DNA from: Flavobacteriales bacterium
Lineage (GTDB): Bacteria; Bacteroidota; Bacteroidia; Flavobacteriales_G; Salibacteraceae
Direction of reading: 5' to 3'
DNA length: 64,000 nucleotides
Assembly (NCBI GenBank): GCA_018660685.1
Contig: JABJJW010000014.1
Location: 1 to 64,000 of the forward strand
Positions within the stretch are counted from its first letter, which is position 1. Every line of letters begins with the position of its first letter. The notes beneath the pieces were generated by a model that worked only from the letters and a program-made list of their open reading frames with translations, did no database searches and was not told the origin of the DNA. Below, piece by piece: positions 1 through 9,006 of this stretch. A program made the position numbers and the translations under genes.

Positions 1-96
1 CACCACTTTTGGGCAGGATTTGCGTGCTCAAATTTGTTGATAAACTCTGTTGAAAAGCCTTCGAACCCCCACCTGAAAGCCTCGTTTTATAAGGCT

Positions 97-104
97 TACA
101 TTTG
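97..104 (+). promoter_or_regulatory. Bacteroidota -7 box (TACATTTG) upstream of the first gene
   Basis: The sequence matches the Bacteroidota -7 consensus TAnnTTTG and would start transcription near 109, about 27 nt before the ATG at 136. No convincing TTG -33 box lies 19-20 nt upstream. I see no supportable gene in bases 1-135. A short frame is open from base 1 to a stop at 109-111, but its composition is unconvincing. Confidence 0.4.
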
Positions 105-135
105 GATTTAGAATAACGAACACTGCCCGGAGATA

Positions 136-681
136 ATGTTTACCATTTTCAAAAAGAAACGGCTCACTGAAGATCAACTAGCCAATTTCTTCGTGAATTC
201 TCTAATTCAAATGGTTGAGGACGGCTTTACTGACGTTACCGAAATCATCAATTCAGACCCCGAATTCGAGCGCAGTCCAAATATGACTTCCGAGGATTCA
301 GACATGTTCCTTCTCGTTGTTATTGCTGGGAATCTGAAATTTCTCAGTCAGAATATCGAAGCCACAAAAGATGTTCGCATCATCGAAAAGATCTATCGCA
401 AACTCGCCAATGTCCTCGGAGTGGATCCTCTTGTTCTCAAAGAGTCCATTTCAAAGTACCAATCTTGGATGTCTCGAATTAATCACCCCTCTAAAAACAC
501 ACATTACGCAATGTCGAAAGGGGTATTCTTTAAGTATGATTTGAATCGATTTCAAAGCGAGTATTTCCGAAACATGAATACTCCGAACCCGATCTTCCTG
601 AAAAGATTGGATGAGATCGTGGCCCAATTTCTATTTGATTGGGATCAAATCAAGGACAACTACCGGATTGTTGAGGACTAA
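136..681 (+). CDS. Conserved hypothetical protein, 181 aa
   Basis: I cannot assign a function. The protein is soluble, mainly helical in character, with a basic N-terminus (FKKKR) and no signal peptide or membrane segment, so probably cytoplasmic. The second half carries a run of distinctive residues (NHPSKNTHYAMSK, then NTPNPIFLKRLDE and a terminal FDWD) that resembles uncharacterised proteins I recall from Flavobacteriia. That is recollection, not a search. The start at ATG 136 follows a TAnnTTTG box by about 30 nt. The TAA stop (679-681) overlaps the TAG stop of the opposing lhgO gene by 4 nt, so the two mRNAs must have complementary 3' ends. Confidence is high that it is a real gene and nil on its role. 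Confidence 0.75.
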   Translation: MFTIFKKKRLTEDQLANFFVNSLIQMVEDGFTDVTEIINSDPEFERSPNMTSEDSDMFLLVVIAGNLKFLSQNIEATKDVRIIEKIYRKLANVLGVDPLVLKESISKYQSWMSRINHPSKNTHYAMSKGVFFKYDLNRFQSEYFRNMNTPNPIFLKRLDEIVAQFLFDWDQIKDNYRIVED

Positions 682-1895
682 CTCAACTGGAAGTGATCAA
701 CTGCCTTTTTCTTTATCCCTTCTCCAATTGCTAAACAAGCAGTTGCTGCTGGACTTGGTGCATTGAGAACGTGGATGCATCTTCCAGACGACTCGATCTT
801 AAAATCATCGATCATGGTTCCATCATCACTTAAAGCCATAGCTCTCACCCCGGCTCTTTCTTCTGCCAAATCATCCATCTCCAAATCAGGAATTAACTTC
901 TGAAGACTCCGTAGGAAGAGACTCTTAGAAAATGCCCGACGATATTCTTCGATTCCGTATTTCCAGTGCTTGGCAAAAAACTTCCAAGTACCTGAATACA
1001 ATAAGGCATCTGACGTATCCTTTAAGTTGAAGTCGAATTTTCCATAACCTTCACGTTTGAATACAAATACGGCATTCGGTCCGCATTCAACTTCTCCATC
1101 AATCATGCGTGTGAAATGAACGCCGAGAAATGGAAACTCAGGATTTGGAACTGGGTAGATCAGGTTTTTCACCTTGTGACGGCCTTTGTCGCTTAACACG
1201 AAATAGTCTCCCCTGAATCCAAGAACTCGCATATCAAGATCCACTTCATTCTTGATGGCCAGGCGATCGGCCTGAAGGCCGCCACAGAAAATGGTGTACT
1301 TCGTCTGTATTGACCCTCGGTTGGTTTTCAAAACCACATGATCAGAAGATTCATCAATGCCTAAGACTTCATGATCTAAAAATATCTTGCTTTTCTCGTG
1401 CATGGATTCAAGCAAATCACCGAGCTTATTGGTGGCACCTCTGAAATCCATTATTCCCGTGCACCCGACTCGCACTCCAGCGATGCCCTCACAATGAGGT
1501 TCGATCTCCTTGATCTGTTCTGGTGTAATTCGTTCGACGTCCTCAACGCCATTTTCAATTCCCCTTTGGTAAATGAAGTCGAGGTGCTTAAGTTCGGAAC
1601 GATCAGTTGCCACTACTATCTTCCCGCAAATGTCATGAGCGATATTATGCTCTTTAGCAAAGGCAACTATCTCTCTCCGACCTTCCACACAATTCTGTGC
1701 CTTATACGATCCAGGTTTATAATAAATGCCACTATGAATGACACCCGAGTTATTTCCAGTCTGGTGGTTCGCCAATTGCTTCTCCTTTTCGATCAGCGCA
1801 ATGGAACTTTCCGGGAAAGCGAGCTGTAGTTTGTAGGCTGTTGCAACTCCCACAACACCTCCACCCACAACGGCAATGTCAAACTGTGCAATCAT
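678..1895 (-). CDS. lhgO: L-2-hydroxyglutarate oxidase (LhgO, FAD-dependent)
   Basis: Predicted FAD-dependent oxidoreductase of the DAO superfamily that oxidises L-2-hydroxyglutarate to 2-oxoglutarate, a metabolite-repair role. At the N-terminus is the dinucleotide-binding Rossmann signature VVGGGVVG (about residues 9-16), followed by the LhgO-typical NNSGVIHSGIYYKPGS segment near residues 48-63. The 405-aa length is normal for the family. The C-terminus has an AGVRAMA segment and a final APSPAATACLAIGE, both usual in LhgO. The start ATG overlaps the stop of the upstream transporter gene by 4 nt (ATGA), so the two are translationally coupled. Other DAO enzymes such as glycerol-3-phosphate dehydrogenase are possible, but the motif set fits LhgO best. 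Confidence 0.9.
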   Translation of the reverse strand: MIAQFDIAVVGGGVVGVATAYKLQLAFPESSIALIEKEKQLANHQTGNNSGVIHSGIYYKPGSYKAQNCVEGRREIVAFAKEHNIAHDICGKIVVATDRSELKHLDFIYQRGIENGVEDVERITPEQIKEIEPHCEGIAGVRVGCTGIMDFRGATNKLGDLLESMHEKSKIFLDHEVLGIDESSDHVVLKTNRGSIQTKYTIFCGGLQADRLAIKNEVDLDMRVLGFRGDYFVLSDKGRHKVKNLIYPVPNPEFPFLGVHFTRMIDGEVECGPNAVFVFKREGYGKFDFNLKDTSDALLYSGTWKFFAKHWKYGIEEYRRAFSKSLFLRSLQKLIPDLEMDDLAEERAGVRAMALSDDGTMIDDFKIESSGRCIHVLNAPSPAATACLAIGEGIKKKAVDHFQLS

Positions 1896-3223
1896 ATAGA
1901 CTTCCTTTTTAACGGAGCGATGCTTCCTTCCTGTTTCACAAAAAGCAAGAGAAGTAATCCTAAAACAAAGAATATGGTCAGTGCAATGGCCGAGCTTCTC
2001 ATGCTAGAGGTTATTCCTTCAATAAATCCAAACAGGAAGGTTCCGACCACAATTCCAAGCTTCTCTACGACATCATAGAAACTGAAATAGGAAGCGTGGT
2101 CTATAGTTTTAGGAAGCATCTTAGAATAAGTCGACCGGGACAAGGCCTGAATTCCGCCCATGACCAAGCCAACAATTCCAGCAAGGGTATAGAACTCCGT
2201 AGGCGTAGTGATGAAGTATGCGTATAAACAGATTCCTGCCCAAATGACCAGACTGATGGCTATAACCCTAATGTTTCCAATTCTTTTCGAAAGACGCGCA
2301 AAAGCGATCGCTCCAAATACTGCAACGAATTGGATGATCAAAACGCTGATGATCAAGCCTGCATCGCCTTGGTTACCCCAGTCAATTTCTTTCTTTGAAA
2401 ACAACACGGCCATGACGACAACCGTCTGAACACCCATGCTATACACAAAGAAGGATCTTAGATATTTCTTGATGTTGGTTAAGCCTCCAAGTTCTTTCCA
2501 GATCTTTTTCAGTTCGTGATACCCTTTCCATATGTATTGCTCATCCGGCTTTCGATCGTGCACATTACTAGGCAGAACGCGGTAGGTTACTTGTGCGAAC
2601 CCTGCCCACCAAAATGCCACTAAAAGAAACATGTATCGAGTACTCTCCTTGTTATCTGTTGGGTCAAGAACCATGATAACGATGAGTATGATGATCAACA
2701 AGATGCTACTCCCAACGTAGCCATATGCAAAGCCTTTTGCACTGACTTCATCATGCAAATCGGGTTCGGCAATTTCTGGTAGAAAAGCATTGTAAAACAC
2801 CAAGCTTCCCCAAAACCCTACGCTTGCCATTAAGATAAAGAGCATGGATATTTCTAAATGATCGGGATCAAACCAAAAGAGGAGTGCACAGCCTGTAGCA
2901 CCCAAATAACAGAAGAACTGCATGAACTTCTTTTTGCTGCCCGTGTAGTCTGCAATTCCTGAGAGGAATGGGGAAATAATTGCCACTACAAGAAACGACA
3001 GCGACAGAATGTAGCTGTAGAGCTCCGTGTTGATGAACCTGAATCCTAAAAAGGAGACCATTGAAACCTCCACCCCGTCAATCATCTCCGGATTCCCAGA
3101 AGTCTGACTACTGTAATAGATTGGGAAAATTACCGTAGAGATGACCAAGGAATAGACCGAGTTTGCCCAGTCATAAAAAGCCCAGGCGCGGATGGTTTTC
3201 GGATCGTTCTTGGTCAGTATCAA
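1892..3223 (-). CDS. UMF1/Atg22-like MFS transporter
   Basis: An integral membrane protein of 443 aa with about twelve hydrophobic helices. The N-terminal RAWAFYDWANSVYSLVI is the signature of the UMF1 (unknown major facilitator 1, Atg22-like) family, and GGIQALSRSTYSKMLP near residue 350 is its second hallmark. The substrate is unknown in bacteria; relatives in yeast vacuoles export amino acids. It is the first gene of a two-gene unit with lhgO, whose start it overlaps by 4 nt. Export or uptake of an organic acid or amino acid related to hydroxyglutarate metabolism is a guess from that pairing only. An intrinsic terminator for the preceding OmpA gene ends 17 nt upstream of its ATG, so a promoter for this unit must be very close or inside the terminator region. 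Confidence 0.85.
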   Translation of the reverse strand: MILTKNDPKTIRAWAFYDWANSVYSLVISTVIFPIYYSSQTSGNPEMIDGVEVSMVSFLGFRFINTELYSYILSLSFLVVAIISPFLSGIADYTGSKKKFMQFFCYLGATGCALLFWFDPDHLEISMLFILMASVGFWGSLVFYNAFLPEIAEPDLHDEVSAKGFAYGYVGSSILLIIILIVIMVLDPTDNKESTRYMFLLVAFWWAGFAQVTYRVLPSNVHDRKPDEQYIWKGYHELKKIWKELGGLTNIKKYLRSFFVYSMGVQTVVVMAVLFSKKEIDWGNQGDAGLIISVLIIQFVAVFGAIAFARLSKRIGNIRVIAISLVIWAGICLYAYFITTPTEFYTLAGIVGLVMGGIQALSRSTYSKMLPKTIDHASYFSFYDVVEKLGIVVGTFLFGFIEGITSSMRSSAIALTIFFVLGLLLLLFVKQEGSIAPLKRKSI

Positions 3224-3239
3224 GTCAGGCGAAAATAAA

Positions 3240-3265
3240 AAAGCCTTCCCGAGGAGGAAGGCTTT
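3240..3265 (-). terminator. Intrinsic terminator after the OmpA-family gene
   Basis: A perfect 10-bp stem (AAAGCCTTCC / GGAAGGCTTT) with a 6-nt loop lies 21 nt past the stop of the OmpA-family gene. On the minus strand it is followed by a T-rich tract (TTTTATTTT). It separates the acn-hemE-ompA run from the MFS-lhgO pair. Confidence 0.9.
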
Positions 3266-3285
3266 CCAATAAACAATGTTTCTGG

Positions 3286-4425
3286 TTATTCCTTGCTGAT
3301 GACTTTGAACTGAACCCTCCGGTTCTGAGCCTGTCCTGCACTAGAGGCATCTGATGTTGCTGGATCAAAATCTTGAACACCCGTAACCATGATTTTCTTT
3401 TCGTAAGCTCCCAGTTCTATCAACTTGGTCTCCACGAGAGTAGCTCGATTGAGCGAAACGTCGCCCGTTACCTTCACTTCCTCTACTGGATCGGTGTGGC
3501 CAATGATTTGAACTTTGTATGTAGGATGAGACTTCAACAACTCTGCAACCTTAGTTACCGTAGTCATTGCATCGTCGGTGAGCTCTGAGCTCAACTCGGT
3601 AAAGTAAACGCGACTCATTTCGATGTCTTCCGTTGCGTCAACTTCCATCTCGCTGCTTCTTTCAGATGAATAAACCACATTCAGTGATTCTCCGGCTCCG
3701 TCGGTTTCACAATCACAAGACTCAACACCCGCCATATTCATCACTGATACTTCATCAATGTAATAGTATGAGGTTCGAACTTGCTGCCCAGTAATTCCTT
3801 TTGGCTTCTTCACTTTTTCAACCGTTGTTTCAGCGGTCGCTCCGAAGTTTCCTATTGTCAAATATCTCTCTCCACCTTTCGCGATGAACGTCTGGCAAAT
3901 TTCTTCCCAGTCAAACATTTCCTCGAAAATTCGATTCTGCGAGTGAATAATTTGAGGTGTGATCGCATTTGCATTCAAGGCTTCAATATCCACTGGCTTC
4001 GGGCTGAGATGAATTCCAATATTATTGGAAGAATACTTTGAAAGCATGGCTAACATCACGTTCATTTTCACACAGTAGACCTTTTCTTCCTCGAGTGTGC
4101 TGCTGAGTTTGATCTGCAGATATGATCTTGGGTTTTCATCCTTGTAGCTGTAGATGACAATTCCAGCATAGCCACTTCCTTCTTTGGGGTCGGCATCACC
4201 GAACTTATTGACAGGAGTAGACCAATCTTCCCCTTTAGACTTGGTATGAAAGATATCTGGTTTCTGTTCTGTAGCCGCTGTCCATGGATATGCAAGGTCA
4301 ATTGATCCAGCCTCTTTGATCTTCTTACTAACTGATTCAAAACTTCCATTTTGGATCATGTTTCCTTGGGCCATTGTTCCCAATGAAAAGGTTAGCGCGA
4401 TTAACCCTGAAACGATCTTCTTCAT
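3286..4425 (-). CDS. OmpA-family outer-membrane/periplasmic protein with N-terminal carbohydrate-binding-like domain
   Basis: The protein is 379 aa from the ATG at 4425, giving the signal peptide MKKIVSGLIALTFSLGTMAQ. An in-frame ATG at 4464 lies inside hemE and is unlikely. Residues about 22-235 open with NMIQNGSFE, typical of jelly-roll or carbohydrate-binding-like modules, and close with YYIDEVSV. A CDC motif follows, then an OmpA C-terminal peptidoglycan-binding domain over about the last 115 residues, with VQIIGHTD and the closing NRRVQFKV. Such domains tether the outer membrane or a surface complex to peptidoglycan. The gene follows hemE by 10 nt and ends at a strong terminator. The ligand of the N-terminal domain is unknown. 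Confidence 0.85.
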   Translation of the reverse strand: MKKIVSGLIALTFSLGTMAQGNMIQNGSFESVSKKIKEAGSIDLAYPWTAATEQKPDIFHTKSKGEDWSTPVNKFGDADPKEGSGYAGIVIYSYKDENPRSYLQIKLSSTLEEEKVYCVKMNVMLAMLSKYSSNNIGIHLSPKPVDIEALNANAITPQIIHSQNRIFEEMFDWEEICQTFIAKGGERYLTIGNFGATAETTVEKVKKPKGITGQQVRTSYYYIDEVSVMNMAGVESCDCETDGAGESLNVVYSSERSSEMEVDATEDIEMSRVYFTELSSELTDDAMTTVTKVAELLKSHPTYKVQIIGHTDPVEEVKVTGDVSLNRATLVETKLIELGAYEKKIMVTGVQDFDPATSDASSAGQAQNRRVQFKVISKE

Positions 4426-4435
4426 AATTCTATAA

Positions 4436-5461
4436 TTAATTCGAACTGTTTTTAATAGTATCAATAAAGAGTTTCACCTTTTGCCATTCGGTATCTGGAT
4501 ATACTCCATGTCCCAAATTGGCTATATGTGCTCCTCCGCTGAACGAGTTCAGCATTTCATTTGTCTTGTTTACAATTTCATCGTCGTTCGCATAAAGCAA
4601 ACATGGGTCCAAATTTCCCTGCAGTACTTTCTCAGAATCCAATTGGCGCATATCTTCAGGCTTCATCGTCCAGTCGAGTCCTACTGCATTGAACTCCGAC
4701 TTCATCAAATCCTCCATCGCGAAATGCGCTCCTTTTGCAAAAACAATGGAAGGCACCTCATTGATTTCTTGTGCAATTCTATTCAAATAAGGCATGCAAA
4801 ACTCTCTATAAAGAGATTCTGAAAGCACGCCTGCCCAAGAATCAAATACCTGATACAGAGAAACTCCAGCTTCAACTTGAAGCTTCAGATAATTAATTGT
4901 TGACTCGGTTATCATCTCTAAAAGCTGATGAGACTCTGCAGGTCGTGAATGAAGCCAACGCCGCGCATTGGAAAATGTCTTACTTCCTTGACCTTCGATC
5001 ATATAGCACAAGATCGTAAATGGCGCTCCTGCAAATCCAATTACAGGTACTCGTCCATTTAATCGTTTTCGAGTTTCGCTGATCGCATCATAGACATACC
5101 TCAGTTCGCTTCCATCCGCAGTTCGAAGTTGATCGATATCCGCCTTCCCTTTTATAGTGCGAGGAAAGAATGGACCAAAGCCTTCTTTCATCTCATATGT
5201 TAATCCCATGGCTTCTGGGATCACGAGTATGTCAGAAAATATAATGGCCGCGTCCACACCGAGAATATCAACAGGCTGAACCGTTACTTCAGCTGCCAAG
5301 TCCGGCGTTTCTACAAGTTCTTTGAACCCTGATAGACTTTTGCGCACCTCGCGGTATTCGGGCAGAATCCTTCCTGCTTGACGCATCACCCATACAGGGC
5401 TTCGCTCACATTTTTCACCTCGAGCGGTATGAACTAATAAATCGTTTTGAAATTCAGCCAT
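4436..5461 (-). CDS. hemE: Uroporphyrinogen decarboxylase
   Basis: This enzyme decarboxylates the four acetate side chains of uroporphyrinogen III to give coproporphyrinogen III in heme biosynthesis. The 341-aa length is normal. The family signature [16 protein letters not shown] lies at residues 22-37, with substrate-binding arginines 27 and 31. The catalytic aspartate is in FSDIL (Asp77), and the second signature [16 protein letters not shown] follows near residue 147. It starts 12 nt after the aconitase stop and is followed after 10 nt by the OmpA-family gene, so all three are probably one transcript. No other hem gene lies in the window. Confidence 0.97.
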   Translation of the reverse strand: MAEFQNDLLVHTARGEKCERSPVWVMRQAGRILPEYREVRKSLSGFKELVETPDLAAEVTVQPVDILGVDAAIIFSDILVIPEAMGLTYEMKEGFGPFFPRTIKGKADIDQLRTADGSELRYVYDAISETRKRLNGRVPVIGFAGAPFTILCYMIEGQGSKTFSNARRWLHSRPAESHQLLEMITESTINYLKLQVEAGVSLYQVFDSWAGVLSESLYREFCMPYLNRIAQEINEVPSIVFAKGAHFAMEDLMKSEFNAVGLDWTMKPEDMRQLDSEKVLQGNLDPCLLYANDDEIVNKTNEMLNSFSGGAHIANLGHGVYPDTEWQKVKLFIDTIKNSSN

Positions 5462-5473
5462 GTGTCTTTGACA

Positions 5474-7741
5474 CTAGTTAATCGCTTGCTTCTTGATCAA
5501 GTTCAAGGCACTTCCTGCTCTGAACCAATCAATTTGCTGTTCGTTATAAGTATGATTGAGCGAAACAGTGTCTTTGCTTCCATCGGAATGGACAATTTCC
5601 AGTGTGATGGCCTTTCCTGCCGAGAACTCATTTAGGTCTGTGAAGTTAAAAGTGTCATCCTCTTTGATGAGATCATAGTCACTCTCGTTTACGAAAGTCA
5701 AACCAAGCATGCCTTGTTTCTTCAAGTTAGTTTCATGAATCCTTGCAAAGGACTTTACGATGACTGCACTTACTCCAAGATGTCGCGGCTCCATGGCGGC
5801 GTGCTCTCTGGAAGAACCCTCACCGTAATTATGGTCTCCAACAACAATGGATGGAACGCCTGCGGCTTTGTAAGCTCTGGCAGTCGCAGGAACTTCGTCC
5901 TTAGATCCATCAAGTTGATTTACAACCTCGTTGGTAGCTTGGCCAAAAGCATTAATTGCTCCAATCAAGCAATTGTTAGAGATGTTGTCTAAGTGACCGC
6001 GATATCGCAACCAAGGACCAGCCATTGAAATGTGGTCCGTTGTGCATTTACCAAATGCCTTGATCAATAGTTTAGCTCCAGTGATATTTTGGCCATCCCA
6101 AGGTTCAAACGGAGAAAGTAGTTGAAGTCTTGAAGAGTCAGGGCTGACGTCAACGCTGATGGAAGTTCCGTCGGCCATCGGTGCCTGGTAGCCAGGGTCT
6201 TCTACATCAAATCCATTTGGCGGAAGCTCATGTCCAACCGGTGGATCAAGTTTTACTTCCTCTCCATTCTCATTCGTCAACGTGTCAGTAATCGGATTGA
6301 ATCCTAAGTTACCGCTGATTGCAATCGCCGCCACCATTTCAGGTGAGGTAACGAAGGCATGCGTATTGGGATTCCCGTCTGCTCTTTTAGAGAAGTTTCG
6401 ATTAAATGAATGAACGATTGTGTTCTTCTCCTCTTTGTCTGCCCCAGCACGCGCCCATTGTCCGATGCAAGGACCACAAGCATTGGTAAATATTTTCGCT
6501 CCGATATCTTCAAATATTCTCAAGTAGCCGTCTCGATCAACAGTATAGCGTACTTGCTCTGATCCAGGATTGATTCCGAATTCTGCCTTGGGTCTAAGTC
6601 CTTTCTCGACCGCCTGCTTTGCGATGGACGCCGCACGTGAAATGTCTTCGTAGGATGAATTGGTACAAGAACCGATTAGACCCCATTCGACATCCATTGG
6701 CCACCCATTTTCAATTGCCCGATCCCTCATTTCACCAACTGGCGTTGCCAAGTCAGGAGTAAAAGGTCCATTTACATGAGGCCCAAGTTTTGATAGATTG
6801 ATCTCGATGACTTGATCAAAATACTGTTCCGGATTTGCATATACTTCTGCATCTCCAGTAAGGTGCTCTGCGACCTCGTCTGCCATTCCCACAACATCTT
6901 CTCTTCCTGTCGCATTGAGATATCTTCTCATGCTCTCATCATATCCAAAGGTCGAAGTGGTTGCACCGATTTCAGCGCCCATATTGCAGATGGTTCCTTT
7001 CCCCGTTGCAGAAAGAGATTCAGCACCATCACCAAAATATTCTACAATACAGCCAGTTCCACCTTTCACGGTGAGAATTCCAGCCACTTTTAAGATGACA
7101 TCTTTCGGGGCTGTCCAACCGTTCAATTTACCAGTAAGCTTCACTCCGATCAGTTTTGGAAATTTCAATTCCCACGGCATTCCTGCCATCACGTCAACGG
7201 CGTCGGCACCACCAACTCCAATGGCTACCATTCCAAGTCCACCGGCGTTCACCGTATGGCTATCTGTCCCGATCATCATTCCGCCTGGGAAGGCATAGTT
7301 TTCTAAAACAACTTGATGAATAATCCCAGCTCCAGGCTTCCAAAAACCTATGCCGTATTTGTTTGATACAGATGACAAGAAGTTAAAAACTTCATTGTTC
7401 TTATTGATTGCATCCTGAAGATCACCATCGGCACCTATTCGAGCCTGAATAAGGTGATCACAATGAACCGTAGAAGGAACAGCTACCCTATCCTTTCCAG
7501 CTTGCATGAATTGTAGCAACGCCATTTGTGCAGTTGCATCTTGCATAGCGACTCGGTCCGGCGCAAAATCCACATAGCTTTTACCTCGCTCAAACACTTC
7601 GCTAACTTCTCCATCCCAAAGGTGAGTGTAGAGTATTTTTTCAGTCAAGGTCAAAGGCTTGTCTAGCGCCTTTCGTGCCGCAGCTACTCGCTCAGGGAAC
7701 CTAGCGTAAACAGCCTTTATCATGTCAAGATCAAAAATCAT
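5474..7741 (-). CDS. acn: Aconitate hydratase (mitochondrial-type)
   Basis: A TCA-cycle [4Fe-4S] enzyme that interconverts citrate and isocitrate. The 755-aa length is that of the mitochondrial-type aconitase found in Bacteroidota, shorter than the ~890-aa AcnA/IRP type. Cluster ligands are Cys359 ([10 protein letters not shown]) and Cys422/Cys425 (ACGPCIGQW). The active-site DSH is at 160-162 in [12 protein letters not shown], and the swivel-domain loop [15 protein letters not shown] is present near residue 640. It is the first gene of the acn-hemE-ompA run. The ribosomal-operon terminator lies 43 nt upstream of its start. The isocitrate dehydrogenase for the next TCA step is at 21.9 kb. Confidence 0.97.
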   Translation of the reverse strand: MIFDLDMIKAVYARFPERVAAARKALDKPLTLTEKILYTHLWDGEVSEVFERGKSYVDFAPDRVAMQDATAQMALLQFMQAGKDRVAVPSTVHCDHLIQARIGADGDLQDAINKNNEVFNFLSSVSNKYGIGFWKPGAGIIHQVVLENYAFPGGMMIGTDSHTVNAGGLGMVAIGVGGADAVDVMAGMPWELKFPKLIGVKLTGKLNGWTAPKDVILKVAGILTVKGGTGCIVEYFGDGAESLSATGKGTICNMGAEIGATTSTFGYDESMRRYLNATGREDVVGMADEVAEHLTGDAEVYANPEQYFDQVIEINLSKLGPHVNGPFTPDLATPVGEMRDRAIENGWPMDVEWGLIGSCTNSSYEDISRAASIAKQAVEKGLRPKAEFGINPGSEQVRYTVDRDGYLRIFEDIGAKIFTNACGPCIGQWARAGADKEEKNTIVHSFNRNFSKRADGNPNTHAFVTSPEMVAAIAISGNLGFNPITDTLTNENGEEVKLDPPVGHELPPNGFDVEDPGYQAPMADGTSISVDVSPDSSRLQLLSPFEPWDGQNITGAKLLIKAFGKCTTDHISMAGPWLRYRGHLDNISNNCLIGAINAFGQATNEVVNQLDGSKDEVPATARAYKAAGVPSIVVGDHNYGEGSSREHAAMEPRHLGVSAVIVKSFARIHETNLKKQGMLGLTFVNESDYDLIKEDDTFNFTDLNEFSAGKAITLEIVHSDGSKDTVSLNHTYNEQQIDWFRAGSALNLIKKQAIN

Positions 7742-7783
7742 CTCTAGCGTTTTAGTTTCTCGTTCTATGTCTTATTAAACAAA

Positions 7784-7807
7784 AAAGGGAAGCATGAGCC
7801 TCCCTTT
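7784..7807 (-). terminator. Intrinsic terminator after rplI
   Basis: A 10-bp stem with one mismatch (AAAGGGA outer arm, GC inner pairs, ATGA loop) is followed on the minus strand by TTTTTTGTT. It lies 26 nt past the rplI stop and ends the rpsF-rpsR-rplI operon before acn. Confidence 0.85.
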
Positions 7808-7832
7808 AATCGTATTTTATGTGAGCATCAAC

Positions 7833-8279
7833 TTATTCACCCACTACTTCGAATGCAACAGTCTCAATTACATCCTTGTGGAATAAAATTTCTGCTTCGT
7901 ATTCGCCAACGGTCTTGATTGGTTCAGCCTTGATCTTAATGTTCTTGCGATCAATTTTGAATCCCATCTTGATCATCTCTTCAGCCAACTGAATGTTGTT
8001 AACTGAACCGAAAATCTTGCCTGACTCACCAACTTTAGCACCAATCTGAATGGTCATTTCCTTCAATCGATCTGCATCAGATTGAGAAGCTGCTCTCTCT
8101 TTCTCAACCTTTTGAGCTCTTTGACGAACTGTTTCCTCGTGCATTTTTCTTGCTGGTCCTGTTGCCAGTACTGCAAAGCCTTGTGGAATCAAGTAATTTC
8201 TTCCGTAACCTTCCTTTACGCTAACTAGGTCATCCTTGTAACCCAAGTTATCGACGTCTTTCTTTAGAATAATCTCCAT
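7833..8279 (-). CDS. rplI: 50S ribosomal protein L9
   Basis: The 148-aa length is standard for L9, which binds domain V of 23S rRNA through its N-terminal domain. The N-terminal signature is intact: MEIILKKDVDNLGYKDD, then VKEGYGRNYLIPQG around residues 22-35. The long connecting helix and the C-terminal domain with GKIFGSV follow. It is third in rpsF-rpsR-rplI, 11 nt after rpsR, and ends at a strong terminator. Confidence 0.98.
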   Translation of the reverse strand: MEIILKKDVDNLGYKDDLVSVKEGYGRNYLIPQGFAVLATGPARKMHEETVRQRAQKVEKERAASQSDADRLKEMTIQIGAKVGESGKIFGSVNNIQLAEEMIKMGFKIDRKNIKIKAEPIKTVGEYEAEILFHKDVIETVAFEVVGE

Positions 8280-8290
8280 GATACCTCGAA

Positions 8291-8551
8291 TTATTTTAGC
8301 ATGTCAGTTACGTATGGCATCAAGGCCAAATGACGTGCTCTTTTAACTGCCTGAGAAACTTTCCGCTGATACTTCAGGGATGTTCCAGTTACGCGACGAG
8401 GAAGAAGTTTTCCTTGTTCATTTACAAAACGCATCAAGAAATCAGCGTCTTTGTAGTCGACATATTTAATACCCGTCTTCTTGAACCAACAGTACTTTTC
8501 TTTCTGCGTTTCAATTTGTATCGGGGTTAAGTATCTAATATCTTCTGCCAT
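8291..8551 (-). CDS. rpsR: 30S ribosomal protein S18
   Basis: The 86-aa protein has the S18 core [17 protein letters not shown] and [15 protein letters not shown], ending [11 protein letters not shown], as in other Bacteroidota. In the 30S platform S18 pairs with S6, whose gene lies 3 nt upstream. A lone cysteine (YCWF) is at residue 20; there is no zinc-binding set. Confidence 0.98.
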   Translation of the reverse strand: MAEDIRYLTPIQIETQKEKYCWFKKTGIKYVDYKDADFLMRFVNEQGKLLPRRVTGTSLKYQRKVSQAVKRARHLALMPYVTDMLK

Positions 8552-8554
8552 GAC

Positions 8555-8899
8555 TTATTCTGCTTTAGCGGTTTTCTTATTTCTTCGGCTTTCAGCAAAC
8601 TCAACGTGTGCCTTTTCCATCTTCACAGTTAAAAACCTCATTATTCGCTCATCACGGATGAATTCCGTTTCAAGCGGCTTGATGGCAGTAGCATCTGCTT
8701 CGAATTCGAGCAGGTGATAAAACCCAGTGGACTTCTTCTGGATAGGATAGGCTAATTTTTTTAGCCCCCAGTTTTCTTGATGAAGCACTTTAACGTTCTG
8801 CTTCTTAAGAAAACCAACATACTTCTTAACTGCTTCCTTTGTCTGGTCCTCAGACAAAACGGGAGTTAGAATGAAAACAGTTTCATATCGATTCAACAT
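8555..8899 (-). CDS. rpsF: 30S ribosomal protein S6
   Basis: First gene of the rpsF-rpsR-rplI operon, 114 aa. The sequence opens MLNRYETVFILTPVLSEDQ and contains GLKKLAYPIQKKSTGFYHLLE, both diagnostic of S6. In many bacteria an mRNA element in the 5' leader binds the S6:S18 dimer for autoregulation. The predicted leader here is only about 27 nt, and I saw no obvious folded element of that type. Confidence 0.97.
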   Translation of the reverse strand: MLNRYETVFILTPVLSEDQTKEAVKKYVGFLKKQNVKVLHQENWGLKKLAYPIQKKSTGFYHLLEFEADATAIKPLETEFIRDERIMRFLTVKMEKAHVEFAESRRNKKTAKAE

Positions 8900-8930
8900 A
8901 ATTTTTCTTTTTGCTTTTCAAAATGGGGCG

Positions 8931-8961
8931 CAAAGATACAAACTATCCGAACAGATACAAG
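8931..8961 (-). promoter_or_regulatory. rpsF operon promoter, TTG-19-TATCTTTG
   Basis: On the minus strand a -33 CTTG (8961-8958) is separated by 19 nt from a perfect -7 box TATCTTTG (8938-8931). This is the canonical Bacteroidota sigma-A arrangement. The start of transcription is predicted near 8926, about 27 nt before the rpsF ATG. Confidence 0.7.
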
Positions 8962-9006
8962 CGAGCTGACCAACTGTTTACACGAGGCTCTACTTCGATT
9001 TGAAAT

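Noticed and set aside
72-99. AAGCCT / AGGCTT hairpin near the left edge as a terminator
   Set aside because: Only a 6-bp stem with a 9-nt loop and no T-run on either strand.
1-111. Open reading frame from the window edge, possible end of an upstream gene
   Set aside because: It is 36 codons, odd in composition, and a promoter box lies inside it. Other frames stop soon as well, so no choice can be supported.
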